Shown here piece after piece: positions 36,158-46,241 of a DNA stretch of 64,000 nucleotides. The stretch covers positions 131,829,140 through 131,893,139 of the forward strand of contig OY755039.1 of assembly GCA_963576565.1 (NCBI GenBank), written 5' to 3'. The DNA comes from Aspidapion aeneum (Eukaryota > Arthropoda > Insecta > Coleoptera > Brentidae). The first letter of the stretch is position 1, and each line of letters starts with the position of its first letter. The notes beneath the pieces are model-generated. The model saw only the letters and a program-made list of their open reading frames with translations. It had not been told where the DNA came from and ran no database searches. The position numbers and the translations under genes are program-made.

Positions 36158-36532
36158 TTGATCACTCATTGCAAATGTCCTCTAATTTGCTATAGTTACT
36201 TTTTAGTCGTCCCTACTCCCACCCATCTCCCCTCTTGTCATCCCACCACCATATTCAAAAACCATATTCGTATAATTACGCTGTTAGATTTTTTTTCCAA
36301 CACCATCCCCCCGTCTCTCCCTCTCTGCTCCCCGCCCTCCTTATTATTAGTTATACCTTTCACAAATATAAAGCGATTTCAAAAGTTATTTCTGCACAGG
36401 CTTCAAGACTTTTCCAACATCATTTTACTAGTTCCCCCTCCCACTCTTCCCGGCTCCATTCTTATTAGTAATATATGTAGCTATACCTTTCTCAAATATT
36501 CACAAATTATTTCTGCCCACGGCACGCGTTAA
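36158..36532 (+). repeat. C/T-rich dispersed repeat, copy 1
   Basis: CAAAAACCATATTCGTATAA, TTTCACAAATATAAAGCGAT and TTTCTGCACAG, with CCAACATCATTTTACTAGTT, align in order with about 54140-54400. CACAAATA-type phrases recur inside the copy. Open frames here are Pro/Ser-rich only because of the pyrimidine-rich composition. Confidence 0.7.
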
Positions 36533-37429
36533 TACTTTTTCCAACATCATTTTACCAGATTCCCCCTCTCTCTCTTCTCCCCTCCCTCCTTATTAGTAAC
36601 AGTTGTAGCTATACCTTTCACAAATACAGGGTGTCGCAAATAAAAGCAACTACATGAGGATTTCGGAAACGGTAAGAGATACGAGTTTGTTTAAATAAGA
36701 AAAAAGTTGCGCTATTCTAAGCTTAATCAGATGCCGTATCAAAATTAAAAATATCTACTGGGGTTTTTAAAATATCCAGCAAAAACTATAAATTGTGTTT
36801 TTTGAGAAATTGAAATATCGCCGCCATCTTGCAAACAAATTTAATCAAATTTGGTAGTTTTGTATAAGCAACAACTTTCTAGTTTTTTTGAAACCATAGC
36901 CAACTTTGTTATTTCTTATGACCGCCATATTAAATTTATACTTCAATAAATAGAGCATAAAAGGGGCTTTTCAACGTCAGTAACGCACCCAGGAATACGT
37001 CTTGGGGGGGCCAAGGCCTCATAATGTCGTATTTCATGCTATTTTTTGTGTTTATTCATGAAATATGTGGAAAATATATACAAAAATCATAGGCTTGCCC
37101 CCCCCCCCCCGGGGTGCGCCCATGTCAACGTTGTATAATAAGCTTATCTTTGGATTACGAAAAATGTGAATTTATTTAAAAAAAATTTTTTACTTAGTTG
37201 GCTGTGAAACAAATGCCGAAGTTGTGTTTGTTGTCATACGTACGTAACTACCTTTGAAAATTTTCCATTTATTTGATTTATATGGAAATATTTAAGGCCC
37301 TTACTTTTTAATTTTTCTCTGGTTAAGAAATAATTCTATCTTTTATTTTTAAAACAAAAGTTTGCGTTTCTTATTTAATTTAAAATAAAACTGAAAACCG
37401 ATAACAAAGCATTGAATTAAATAAGCAAA
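36533..37429. other. Repeat-derived stretch
   Basis: ACAGGGTGTCGCAAATAAAA at 36627 could be one terminus of the mariner-like element whose transposase remnant lies just right. A fragment of the CAGTGGCGTA family is inserted at 36983-37130, inverted and with long G and C runs. No separate gene seen. Confidence 0.45.
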
Positions 37430-38075
37430 TGTTCGAAAATTCCACCGTTGTTATTCATGCAAATCCTGCATCGATGAATTAGAGAGATGCATGCATCTTT
37501 AACCATTTGTTCAGGAATTTCTTCTATGGCTTGAACAACGGCTGCCTCAAGTTGTTCTATCGTATTATGAGTAGTAGAATAAACATTATCCTTTAAGTAT
37601 CCCCAAATACAAAAATCAAGAGGCGTAAGGTCCGGCGAATGTGCAGGCCAGGCAACTGGACCTCGATTTCAGATCCAGTTATTTTCATGTTGCTGATTTA
37701 AATAGTCGGTTATGATTCTTCCATTATGTGGAGGTGCTCCATCTTGCTGGAACCATATGTTTGCTACATCTTGAAAAGGCAAATTTGGTCAACGTAATTT
37801 TGTAGATTTTTTAGATATCGAGGTGCCGTCAAATTATTATGAAAAATGTTAAATAGTATGTGTCCGTTTATGACCCCTAGCCATACATTCAAACCGCACC
37901 TAATTTGGTGCACGTCACGATTTAAGAACGGATTTTCGTCGGCCCAGTACATGTAGTTATATTTGTTAAACACCCCACAGTTTGTAAACCTGCTTGCATC
38001 GGACCACAGAACCTTAAGCGAATATTGAGGGTTTTCTTGCGATTTTTGTATGAACCAATGGATTATATTTCCTTA
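37430..38075 (-). pseudogene. Decayed mariner/IS630-like DDE transposase, C-terminal part
   Basis: Reading leftwards from about 38075, the frame gives VLWSDASRFTNCGVFN and MYWADENPFLNRDVHQIRCG, then NGHILFNIFHNN. After a frame change near 37775 it continues with WFQQDGAPPH, an in-frame stop, then GPVAWPAHSPDLTPLDF and WGYLKDNVYSTTHNTIEQLE, ending near CRICMNNNGGIFEHL. In intact relatives these segments form the DDE/DDD nuclease that cuts and joins transposon ends. Visible acidic positions are the Asp of WSD, the Asp of QDGAPPH and the Asp of TPLDF. The N-terminal DNA-binding part is not seen. At least one stop and one frameshift make it a pseudogene. The family is an insect transposase type that I recall as related to Tc1/mariner; the exact subfamily is not resolved. 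Confidence 0.85.
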
Positions 38076-38475
38076 GTTAGCTGTCGTTCACTCGTAGAAT
38101 GAAAAATAGGTTTCACCTATTTTTCAATTCTTTTTGATTTACCTTGTATCTTGTAGTCAGTTTGTTTTACTTTGTCAGGCAAGCCACGCTGAGGAAGGAA
38201 ATGCCTTTTTCCAAAACACCGGTGGCCGTGGTTGACTATACCCCTATGAAGTTGCCTTTTATGCTTGGTTAACTCATTGTTTTCGGTTCCGAACCGATAC
38301 CGTGGAGACGGTGACAGCATGGTCTGGTTGAACTGTGACGAAAAGTCTTTTTTTCTTATAGATTGGTGGACGTTTTCGTCCCGCCATGGATTAAGTTTCC
38401 TTGGTTCGCTGTCGTTCACTCGTAGAATGAAAAATAGGTTTCACCTATTTTTCCATTCTTATTGATTTACCTTAA
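38073..38475 (+). repeat. Direct repeat of about 75 bp containing a palindrome, 325 bp apart
   Basis: CTGTCGTTCACTCGTAGAAT, followed by a palindrome (GAAAAATAGGT, TTC, ACCTATTTTTC) and then TTGATTTACCTT, occurs at about 38084-38145 and again at 38409-38475. The segment between is GC-richer and unrecognised. The position between the transposase remnant and the BEL element could mark ends of a small insertion. Confidence 0.7.
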
Positions 38476-38547
38476 ATTCTTATTGATTTACCTAAACAAA
38501 ATCGAGAAGGAATCAAAACAAACAAAACAAACGTTCAGTGTGTTAGG

Positions 38548-38823
38548 TGTGTTCCATATCATTTCGATATTTAAAACAATTTTCATCAATTGCGATAAAT
38601 TAGTGCATATTTTCGACAATTCGTCATTTTTCTATTTCAGAAGCATTAATTTAGCGTTAATTGTATATTTACCGACATTTCTGTGATTAGATGTGTTCCA
38701 TATCATTTCGATATTTAAAACAATTTTCATCAATTGCGATAAATTAGTGCATATTTTCGACAATTCGTCATTTTTCTATTTCAGAAGCATTCATTTAGCG
38801 TTAATTGTATATTTACCGACAAT
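38548..38823 (+). repeat. 144-bp tandem duplication in the BEL leader region
   Basis: TGTGTTCCATATCATTTCGA starts at 38548 and again at 38692. About 125 bases are identical except for one substitution (ATTAATTT against ATTCATTT). The low divergence shows a recent duplication. It lies immediately before the gag start of the BEL/Pao element, where a 5' LTR or leader would be expected. Confidence 0.85.
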
Positions 38824-38846
38824 TTCGTCATTTCAAAGGTAAAATC

Positions 38847-39295
38847 ATGTCTGTCAAAAAAGCCGTGCAAAAACGCAAGGGTTTTTTATCTGCGATAACC
38901 GAGTGTTATGTGTTTTCACAAACCGCGGCATCGGATGAAAGAGCGAGAAACGAGTTTCACGTGAGGTATTCCGATTTGGATGAAACCTTCGATAAATGCA
39001 TGCTGGCACATAATGACGTCATTATGTTGATAGACGACTCGGACGACGAGGAGTTTAAAACGCAGCTCGTAAATATTTTTATGCGTGTAAGGGGGTTTAC
39101 TCTAAAATATTTCCGGGATCATATGTTCGACAAAACGAATCTGAAACTCCAAAACTCAGAGAGTTAGGTATTCCCATATTCCGAGGTGATAAAAAATTAT
39201 GGCCAAGTTTTTCGATCTTTTTAATAACATTATAGATCAAAATCAAAGTCTTAGTAACGTCCGAAAACTTCAATATTTATTTTCATATCTCGAGG
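38847..39295 (+). pseudogene. BEL/Pao gag, N-terminal part, frameshifted
   Basis: The ATG at 38847 (MSVKKAVQKRKGFLSAITEC) is the natural gag start; the in-frame codons before it, from 38805, are leader. The frame ends at 39165-39167. Past about 39160 another frame reads LGIPIFRGDKKLWPSF, typical of the gag region recognised as DUF1759. A short T tract near 39208 changes frame again, and near 39290 the frame switches once more into the long ORF that begins at 39296. At least three frame changes therefore separate the gag start from the rest. The product would normally form the capsid-like particle. Confidence 0.8.
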
Positions 39296-42200
39296 ATGAG
39301 CCTTAGCTTATCTGATCAAAATTATAAAATTGCTTACGACAAATTAGTCAATAGATATCAAAACAAGCGAGACCTCGCAAATGATGCTTTAAGCACAATT
39401 ATGAACTCCACCTTAAAAAACGAGTCAGCTAAAGAATTGCGTAATTTAATTGACACCTTTTCTGAATCCCTAGAAATTTTAAAATCACTTAGCTTTGACG
39501 TTGACAGTTGGGACTTTATTATTTTTTTCATTTTGTTAGAAAAATTGGATATTCCGACGCGATCAAATTTCGAAATGAGTCACGCCAATACTAATACCGA
39601 AATTCCCACTTTTCAGTCACTTTTTCAATTTCTAGAAAAAAGATGTAAAGTTTTGGAATCACTTCCTCAATCAACAGCACCCAAAAAGGTGCCTCTCTGT
39701 CAAAAATCAAATTCTATGCAAAATCAGTCTGGGCAAAAGCCTACCTATCAAAATTCAAATTCTATGCGAAATCAGTTTGGGCAAAAGCCTACCTATAAAT
39801 CATCCAATTCGCTTTTTATAGGACTGGCTGGCACCTCAACTAATTCAAGTACGGGAATAAAATGTTTCCGGTGTAATCAAGGTCACGTGCTTTCGAAATG
39901 TCAAACATTTCTTGATCTCTCACCTATCGATCGCCTATCTTTCGTCAAGCAGAAAAAATTGTGTCTAGCGTGTTTTCATCCCTTGCATGGGGTAGATACG
40001 TGCAAATCAAAATATTCATGCGGGACTTGCAAGAGTAAAAGGCACCACACTGTAACTCATATCTTAGAAACTAATCAAGAGTCTGGAAGCCAAGATACTA
40101 GTCCTGTCATTCACACACCACCTGTCAATAATCTTCATGTGTCATTAAATACTTCAGGACCTTCAGGTACCTTTCTCTTATGCACCGCCATAATAGATGT
40201 TATGGACGGTTGCGGAAATTTTCAACCTGTAAGGGCACTGCTTGATTCTGGATCACAGACAGGATTCATCAGTGAAAAGTGTATTCAGCGTCTTAATCTT
40301 CCTAGGCGAAGTTACACCACTGAAATATTCGGATTAAATCAGATGTCTTCTTTTACTTCCAAAGGGCTCGTTCAATGTCACATTAAGCCACAAGGACAAG
40401 TCACTCCTTTACTTAATTTCGAAGCAATTGTTGTTCCACAACTATGTTCCAATATGCCTACATTCACTTTGAACGATAATCAGTGGAAACACTTGGAAAA
40501 CCTTAAACTTGCCGACCTATCTTATTTCAAATCTAGACCTGTGGACCTAGTTATTGGTTGCGAGCTATTCGCACAGATATTCAAGGAGGGCAGGGTTCTT
40601 GGACAAATAGGGCAACCTTCAGCCCTTGAAACTATCTTTGGTTGGGTCGTCATGGGAAAAGTTGACGAAGTAGGTAGTCTTACGGAACGAACCAGTTGTT
40701 TTTTAACGAGTCATTCACCTCCTTTAGAGGTCATTCTCCCTAGGTTTTGGGAAATCGAACATTTGCCTAAAAAACAAATCTTATCAAAGGAAGAAAAACA
40801 AGCAAAATCAATCTTTACTGCGAGTGTAGTACGGCAACCGAGCGGTAGATTCATGGTAGATCTTCCGTTTAAATATAAAATAAACCCTGACCTAGGAAAT
40901 ACTTATCCGCAAGCTTATCGTAGATTTTTACTCCTAGAAAATGAATTACTCAAAAATCCTGATCTCTACACTGCCTATTCAAGTTTCATGCAAGACTATA
41001 TCGATTCTAATCATATGAGTTTAGTTTTATCTAGTCAACCAAAGGTCGACGTATCGTGTTTTTTAGCACATCATTGCGTACTAAAGCCGGAAAGCTTAAG
41101 TACAACATTAAGGGTAGTCTGGGATTGTTCGGCAGTCACCCCAAAAAATATTAGTCTCAATGACACATTGTTATCTGGACCGAAACTTCAAAAGGATATT
41201 GCTTCTTTACTCCTTACGTTTCGTCTTAATCCTATTGCCTACATTGCTGATATCAAACAGATGTTCCGTCAAGTCCTTATCAGTCCTTATCACCGTCCTT
41301 ATCAAAGGATATTGTGGAGGTTTTCTCCACATGACCAACTTTCAGTGTGGGAACTTTCTACTGTCACTTTTGGCATGACATGCTCACCTTTTCTAGCCAT
41401 GCGTACCTTAAATGAGCTGGCAGAGAGAGAAAAGGAACGTCTTCCTATGGCTAGTACTGTTCTAAAAACGTCAATCTATATCGACGATATCTTGGGAACT
41501 AGCCCTTCGCTTTCTGAAGCTCTCTCCCTTCAAACAGAACTCAATGATTTGTTGAAGTCGGGAGGATTTGAACTTAAAAAATGGGCAAGCAATTGTCCCG
41601 AGTTATTGGCAACATTGCCAGAATCCGATCGTCAAATGCTTCTCTCTTTCGACAAGGAGGAACCCCACTTTATCAAAGTTTTAGGACTTCAATGGCATCC
41701 AAAAAACGACATTTTTTCTTATCAATGCCGAATGAAGGACAAACCCCCAACCAAACGTTCTATTTTATCTATCATAGGAACAATCTTCGATCCCTTAGGT
41801 TTTCTTTGTCCCTTGTTGCTACAAGCAAAATTTATTTTGCAACAGTTGTGGATATCGAAAATAGGCTGGGACGAAAAACCAGATTCTTCTATCATCGACT
41901 CTTGGAACAAACTTCGTTCTGAATTCCCGCTTCTTTCCAACTTTCAATTACCCCGACAAATCAAACTGTCAAAAACCAATACCTGTCAAATCATCGGCTT
42001 CTGTGACGCTTCAATTCGAGGCTACGCAGGCGTCGTATATTTTCGTGTAGAAGAGGAAAACAATATATCTGTTTCTCTCATATCTGCAAAATCTAGGGTC
42101 GCGCCTATAGAGTCACAGACTTTGGCTAGGCTAGAACTCCCAGGCGCATTTCTTTTAAGCGAATTAATTGGCTTCGTTTTATCTAGCTATGAAGGAAAAA

Positions 42201-42520
42201 TAACTTTTACAAATATCGTTACTTTCTGCGATTCGCAAGTCGTATTGCACTGGCTTTCATCCCCTCCTAATCGCTGGCAAACCTTTGTTGGAAATCGAGT
42301 CAGTAGAATCCAAGAAATCATTCCCTCAAACTCATGGCGCTACATTCCTTCTGCTTTAAATGCAGCCGATATTGCGTCACGAGGGTTTTTGTGGTCTCCC
42401 GAAAACGAATGGCCCGATTTTCATAAATCAAAAATGCCGATTGATTTCGGGGATATTAATCTGGAGGAAAAGCCAAAGGTCTGTTGCAATGCGATAATTG
42501 GCGTCAACTTCTTAGATTAG
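39296..42520 (+). CDS. BEL/Pao gag-pol part: zinc knuckles, protease, reverse transcriptase, RNase H
   Basis: An open frame of 1,074 codons. The ATG at 39296 is only the first Met after a frame change, so it is not the native start. Remaining gag comes first (about 1-180), then zinc-binding knuckles (CFRCNQGHVLSKC from 190, then CLACFHPLHGVDTC). The A17-type aspartic protease has DSG at 317-319. Reverse transcriptase shows Asp652 in IADIKQMF and YIDD at 728-731. RNase H shows Asp904 (FCDAS), Glu947 (RLELPGA), Asp979 (FCDSQ) and Asp1025 (ADIASRG). The visible catalytic residues are thus present. In active elements this polyprotein is cut by its own protease and copies the RNA genome inside particles. 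The frame ends at 42520 before the integrase, which is continuous with pol in intact relatives, so the polyprotein is broken there too. The many small frames overlapping this region are shadows. Confidence 0.92.
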   Translation: MSLSLSDQNYKIAYDKLVNRYQNKRDLANDALSTIMNSTLKNESAKELRNLIDTFSESLEILKSLSFDVDSWDFIIFFILLEKLDIPTRSNFEMSHANTNTEIPTFQSLFQFLEKRCKVLESLPQSTAPKKVPLCQKSNSMQNQSGQKPTYQNSNSMRNQFGQKPTYKSSNSLFIGLAGTSTNSSTGIKCFRCNQGHVLSKCQTFLDLSPIDRLSFVKQKKLCLACFHPLHGVDTCKSKYSCGTCKSKRHHTVTHILETNQESGSQDTSPVIHTPPVNNLHVSLNTSGPSGTFLLCTAIIDVMDGCGNFQPVRALLDSGSQTGFISEKCIQRLNLPRRSYTTEIFGLNQMSSFTSKGLVQCHIKPQGQVTPLLNFEAIVVPQLCSNMPTFTLNDNQWKHLENLKLADLSYFKSRPVDLVIGCELFAQIFKEGRVLGQIGQPSALETIFGWVVMGKVDEVGSLTERTSCFLTSHSPPLEVILPRFWEIEHLPKKQILSKEEKQAKSIFTASVVRQPSGRFMVDLPFKYKINPDLGNTYPQAYRRFLLLENELLKNPDLYTAYSSFMQDYIDSNHMSLVLSSQPKVDVSCFLAHHCVLKPESLSTTLRVVWDCSAVTPKNISLNDTLLSGPKLQKDIASLLLTFRLNPIAYIADIKQMFRQVLISPYHRPYQRILWRFSPHDQLSVWELSTVTFGMTCSPFLAMRTLNELAEREKERLPMASTVLKTSIYIDDILGTSPSLSEALSLQTELNDLLKSGGFELKKWASNCPELLATLPESDRQMLLSFDKEEPHFIKVLGLQWHPKNDIFSYQCRMKDKPPTKRSILSIIGTIFDPLGFLCPLLLQAKFILQQLWISKIGWDEKPDSSIIDSWNKLRSEFPLLSNFQLPRQIKLSKTNTCQIIGFCDASIRGYAGVVYFRVEEENNISVSLISAKSRVAPIESQTLARLELPGAFLLSELIGFVLSSYEGKITFTNIVTFCDSQVVLHWLSSPPNRWQTFVGNRVSRIQEIIPSNSWRYIPSALNAADIASRGFLWSPENEWPDFHKSKMPIDFGDINLEEKPKVCCNAIIGVNFLD

Positions 42521-42674
42521 CTTCTTATCAAATATTCATCTATATCAAAAATTCAACGTATCATTTGTTATGTCCTTCGAATAGTTAACCTTTTTCAAAA
42601 CCATTCCTATCAAAAACCCACTAAGCCGCCGGACCAAAAAGTTATTTTTTATTGTTTTTCCTACCACCGGTGAG

Positions 42675-43556
42675 ATGCAAAGTGCGTTATACCTTCTTAT
42701 CAAACGCGTTCAAGGTTCTTGTTTTTCTGAGCTTTTTTCCGCGTTATCTAAGGATAAACCAATACCGAAACCTTTGCGAAAACTTTCACCTTTTCTTGAT
42801 GAAAATAATATCATTAGAGTCGGTGGCAGATTACAAAAATCTGACCTTTTGTCTTATTCTGCAAAACACCCCGTCCTACTTTCGAGTAACCATCGTTTAA
42901 CTACTCTTCTTATCGAGTCCGCTCAACGACTATACCTTCAGCCTGGGTTTAAAACATTACATAATCTGCTTTTACAGCAATTTTGGATATTATCTGCCAG
43001 ACGGGCAATTCAAAGAACCATATCCAAGTGCTTGCAATGTTTTAGAATCAACCCTAAACCCTATAGACCGCCCATAATGAGTTCACTTCCCGCTCATCGA
43101 ATCAATCAACTTAAACCTTTTTCGAGTGTAGCTATCGACTTTTGTGGACCTTTCTTTGTGATTCCTCATCGTTACCGTGGTTGTAAAGCTTTCAAATCGT
43201 ATGTCTGTGTGTTTGTCTGTACGGCCACACATTGCGTGCATTTGGAATTAACCATGGAACTGTCCACCGAAGGGTTCGTAGCTGCATTCCATCGATTCAT
43301 TTCCAGACGCGGAAGCGTGACGCAATGCTGGTCAGATCAAGGCAGTAATTTTATAGGGTTTCGTAACCAATTACTTGATTACGAAGAAGTGCTGCCACCA
43401 GACTTTCTATTCGTTGGCATCTGGGACCTCCTCTCAGTCCACATTTCAATGGCCTGGCAGAAGCTGGCGTCAAAAGTTTTAAAACTCACTTTGTTCGAGT
43501 TGTCGGCGACCAGAAGTTGTCTATCATGGAGATGTCCACCCTTACCTGTCGCATAG
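42675..43556 (+). pseudogene. BEL/Pao integrase, N-terminal and core part, frameshifted
   Basis: The frame resumes in EMQSALYLLIKRVQ after about 150 bases of broken sequence. The zinc-binding region keeps Cys119 and Cys122 (CLQC), but the two positions where relatives carry zinc-ligating His read Gln (codons 84 and 89). The core has Asp155 (IDFCGP) and Asp221 (WSDQGSNF). A one-base frame change between about 43390 and 43440 moves the third catalytic residue, a Glu codon at 43460-43462, into the next frame; the last 40 or so codons of this ORF are out of frame. Integrase would normally insert the DNA copy into chromosomes. Confidence 0.85.
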
Positions 43557-43999
43557 AAGCCGTACTTAATAGTCGCCCTTTATCTCCTGCCTCTTCAGAC
43601 CCACACGATCTTCAACCTCTTACCCCTGGGCATTTTTTGACACTGGAGCCCCTTAATTCAGAAATTCCGGAGTCAGATTTGTCCGAGGTTCCCCTAAATC
43701 GGCTCTCGAGATGGCAGCTAATCCAAAAACTACATAATGATTTTTGGAAACAGTATTCTGTAGAGTATTTGCATACGCTACAACAGCGACACAAGTGGGC
43801 TGATTCGTCCCCAAATATCAAATTAAATGATTTGGTTATCATAACAAGTGATCACATTCAATCACCTTTGAAATGGCCGGTCGGTCGGGTCATCGAACTG
43901 CATCCCGGCGGGGACGGTCAGGTGCGTGTTGCGACGGTACAAACGGTTACCGGTGTTTATAAGCGGCCAGTTGTAAAACTGTGCCTCTTGCCAAATTAA
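43457..43999 (+). pseudogene. BEL/Pao integrase C-terminal part with DUF5641-like domain
   Basis: This is the continuation of integrase in the +1 frame. Its catalytic Glu is at 43460 and the first Met at 43517. RIEAVLNSRPLSPASSDPHD and LTPGHFLTLEP are characteristic of the end of the BEL integrase core. The C-terminal domain includes ITSDHIQSPLKWPVGRVIEL and VYKRPVVKLCLLP, typical of the DUF5641 region. It stops at 43999, 228 bases before the 3' LTR. No internal break is visible in this part. Confidence 0.85.
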
Positions 44000-44213
44000 A
44001 AGTAATTTAAATTTTTCTACCTATTACCGGGTATTACAATAGGTTTTTCGTTATTTTTTTTGAATTTTTTGTTTATTTGTTTTGCCTTTTTCGGGATTTC
44101 GTTATCTCTAAATAAACTTACGATACTTATCTGTTTTCATTCATTTATATTTATCGGTCGATCCTTTTTCTTATATCTATATCTGTCCGGTTGAGATTCT
44201 AAAATTGTGTGTT

Positions 44214-44227
44214 TTGGAGGGCAGTTA
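44214..44227 (+). promoter_or_regulatory. Probable polypurine tract before the 3' LTR
   Basis: TTTGGAGGGCAG lies directly before the LTR start. A purine run abutting the 3' LTR is the usual plus-strand primer site of LTR retrotransposons. The run is short (GGAGGG), so the exact primer is uncertain. Confidence 0.5.
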
Positions 44228-44698
44228 TGTTAGCTCCCGCTAAATTTCGCGGTTGTTTATATATTTTTAAAACCACACAATTGTATGAAGGGCAGAGTGC
44301 ATTTCGCGCATTTGGACATGCGCACCAACAACCAGAGAGATCCTTTGTCAATCGCCTCGAGAAATGGCGTGTTAATTTCGTTCTCTAACTATTTCAAATT
44401 TCTACACCTGAAAGTGCTCGATTTTGGTGTACTGAAGCATAGAACTAGAAACTTCAGCCCTTCAGCTACGTGGTGACATCATTAGATCGAATCAGCGGCC
44501 CCTTGGAACGTGGAGAAATTGGCTGCAAACTGGTGAGTGCCTTTGTTTCTGATTGCCGTTGTGTGGCACAACAATTAACCTATGGACGTTTGACTATTTC
44601 GTAATTTCATATCAATATATTTATGTTTGTTCGCGCTTCATTTAATTAAAATATTTACAGTCCATTGCAGTTATCGTTTTTCTAACCGCGAGCTAACA
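44228..44698 (+). repeat. 3' LTR of the BEL/Pao element (471 bp)
   Basis: Begins TGTTAGCTCCCGC and ends GCGAGCTAACA, with perfect 9-bp inverted ends (TGTTAGCTC/GAGCTAACA) and the canonical TG...CA termini. The position, just after pol and a short purine run, supports the call. With no 5' LTR to compare, its age and target duplication cannot be judged. The 63-codon frame at 44285-44476 lies within the LTR and is not a gene. Confidence 0.85.
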
Positions 44699-44734
44699 CC
44701 CCCCTGTAATAATTATTATGTGTATATGTGTATG

Positions 44735-45076
44735 TCTGTCCGTAACACGATAGTTCCTAAACCCCCAAACCGATTTTCATGAAATGTTTAGGTAAAATAT
44801 TGTACTATATTGTCAAGAGCTGATTAGATTTTGGTCAAAATCCATTAATGCTAATGAAAGTTTTTTGACAGTTTAAAACTGAATATATGCTAATTTCTTA
44901 ACGAAATACGTTTTTCTCAATAATTAATGTTCAATAAGTAAAATTAGTTAGTACTTCGTAGGACCTTCCGTTTCTTAGACATTTACAAAAACTGTTTTCA
45001 AGGCTGATAAAACGTAGAGTTCACTTGGAGTGTGCTAATGGGCTAGGAAGGTATCAGATCCATCATGGATCCATTT
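44735..45076 (-). mobile_element. Microsatellite-bearing element, family 2, copy 2
   Basis: The reverse complement aligns in order with 21990-22385, through ATTAGCACACTCCAAGTGAA, TCAGCCTTGAAAACAG, GATTTTGACCAAAATCTAAT and TATCGTGTTACGGACAGACA. A short GT-rich tract lies at 44719-44740. The inner end at about 45076 is cut by a pogo MITE. Confidence 0.65.
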
Positions 45077-45674
45077 ACACCTCTATTAAGCGGACACTCC
45101 CTTTGGGCAGACAAATTTGTTGGAACCAAGCTTTTCCCTATTCCTTTACATGTAAAATTCATAACCGGACACTCTAATAACCAAACGCGCACAATTTTTT
45201 TTGGTTAAAAAATTCTGAAACCTTACTTAACCGGACGCGAACCTCTGACAACGGGACAAAGCGCTGTACGACATGGGCAGAAATATTATGTAGTAAATTG
45301 GCAACAACGCACTCTGCACCCGGGGAATTCTCTTTTTTCGTTTTAATGTGACTAAATAGTTCTGTCGTTTTTACAACGAATTTTATTCGGCGAGACTGCT
45401 GTGTTATATTTATATTTTTAAGTTGGGAGTAATAGATCTGTTTGAAATGGCACCTGGTAAAAAACTTCTTAGTTTACGTAAAAAAATGGAAGTTGTTAAC
45501 GTTTCGAAGCACGAAAGATCGCTGAAAAATTTATTATCGGAAAAGCTCAAGCAGCGAAAATTGTTAATAAATATATTTTAAAATTTCGCAGCTGTCTCTC
45601 ATAAGCAGAGACCTCCAATAAGCGGACACAATCAACGAAACCGTGAGTGTCCGCTTATAGGAGGTTTCACTGTA
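45077..45674 (+). mobile_element. pogo-type MITE, copy 2, with transposase remnant
   Basis: It shares ACACCTCTATTAAGCGGACA and AACCGGACGCGAACCTCTG with the copy at 33093-33528 and ends in the same terminus (GGAGGTTTCACTGTA, 45674). The left terminus is missing. From 45447 the plus strand reads MAPGKKLLSLRKKMEVVNV, and after a frame change near 45520 it reads AEKFIIGKAQAAKIVNKY. This fits the helix-turn-helix of pogo/CENP-B-type transposases. The catalytic domain is absent, so an internally deleted, non-autonomous copy is the best explanation. Confidence 0.8.
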
Positions 45675-46241
45675 TTTCTTATTTGTGGTGGTTACAAAAA
45701 ATGACAACATACAAAAACACAAGTCAAAATATCTCACTTTGTTAGGGGCAAAGATTATAGATTATAATATATATTATTAAGATGGGCCATTCAAAATTAT
45801 ATTATTATTATATACAGTGTGTCGAACGTACATAAGTTCAGGTAAGCAGTCCAAAGATGGCGCTACAAACATTTTCAAAAATCGCGCACGGGTGATATAT
45901 TTAAATATACTAAGTGATTCAAAAATATTTTTAATATAACTTAAAGATTATTTATATTCCATTATCTTTGGATTATATAAAAATTATTTTAAATATTTTA
46001 GGAAATCATTTTGGTGAAATGAATCCAAAATGTCTTAACTACTAACTACTACTTGTATTAAGAAGTCTTTATATTTTATATTTTAGATAATCATTTCAAC
46101 GAAATACATAAAAAACTACCCAATAACTACACATTTATTTTTTATTTAGCTATGTTCAGTATTCCACCAGTCAGGATTTTTTTTTACTGTAATATATTTT
46201 TTATAATAATTCAATGTTAATTTAGGCACATCCTAGACATT
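45675..46241. other. Non-coding stretch
   Basis: AT-rich with a TACAGTGTGTCGAACGTACA motif near 45824. No gene or paired element end. Confidence 0.35.

Larger units (their letters stand above)
38847..44698 (+). mobile_element. BEL/Pao LTR retrotransposon, lacking a recognisable 5' LTR
   Basis: The order gag, zinc knuckles, protease, reverse transcriptase, RNase H, integrase, 3' LTR is the layout of BEL/Pao elements. The 3' LTR at 44228-44698 is clear. No copy of it is found upstream of gag, where unrelated sequence, a 144-bp duplication and a transposase remnant lie instead. The element is therefore 5'-truncated or rearranged and not autonomous. Frameshifts occur in gag and integrase, while the protease-RT-RNase H frame is open. 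Confidence 0.9.

Noticed and set aside
36158..36532. 124-codon Pro/Ser-rich frame
   Set aside because: It lies in a C/T-rich dispersed repeat. The related copy near 54.2 kb does not keep the frame.
38460..38830. The 144-bp duplication as a 5' LTR
   Set aside because: It shares no end sequence with the 3' LTR (TGTTAGCTC...GAGCTAACA) and is tandem rather than terminal.
39296..39298. ATG at 39296 as the native start of the BEL polyprotein
   Set aside because: Gag-like sequence continues upstream in other frames back to 38847. This Met is only the first after a frame change.
43612..43842. Minus-strand frame over the integrase end
   Set aside because: It is a shadow of the BEL integrase/DUF5641 coding region on the opposite strand.
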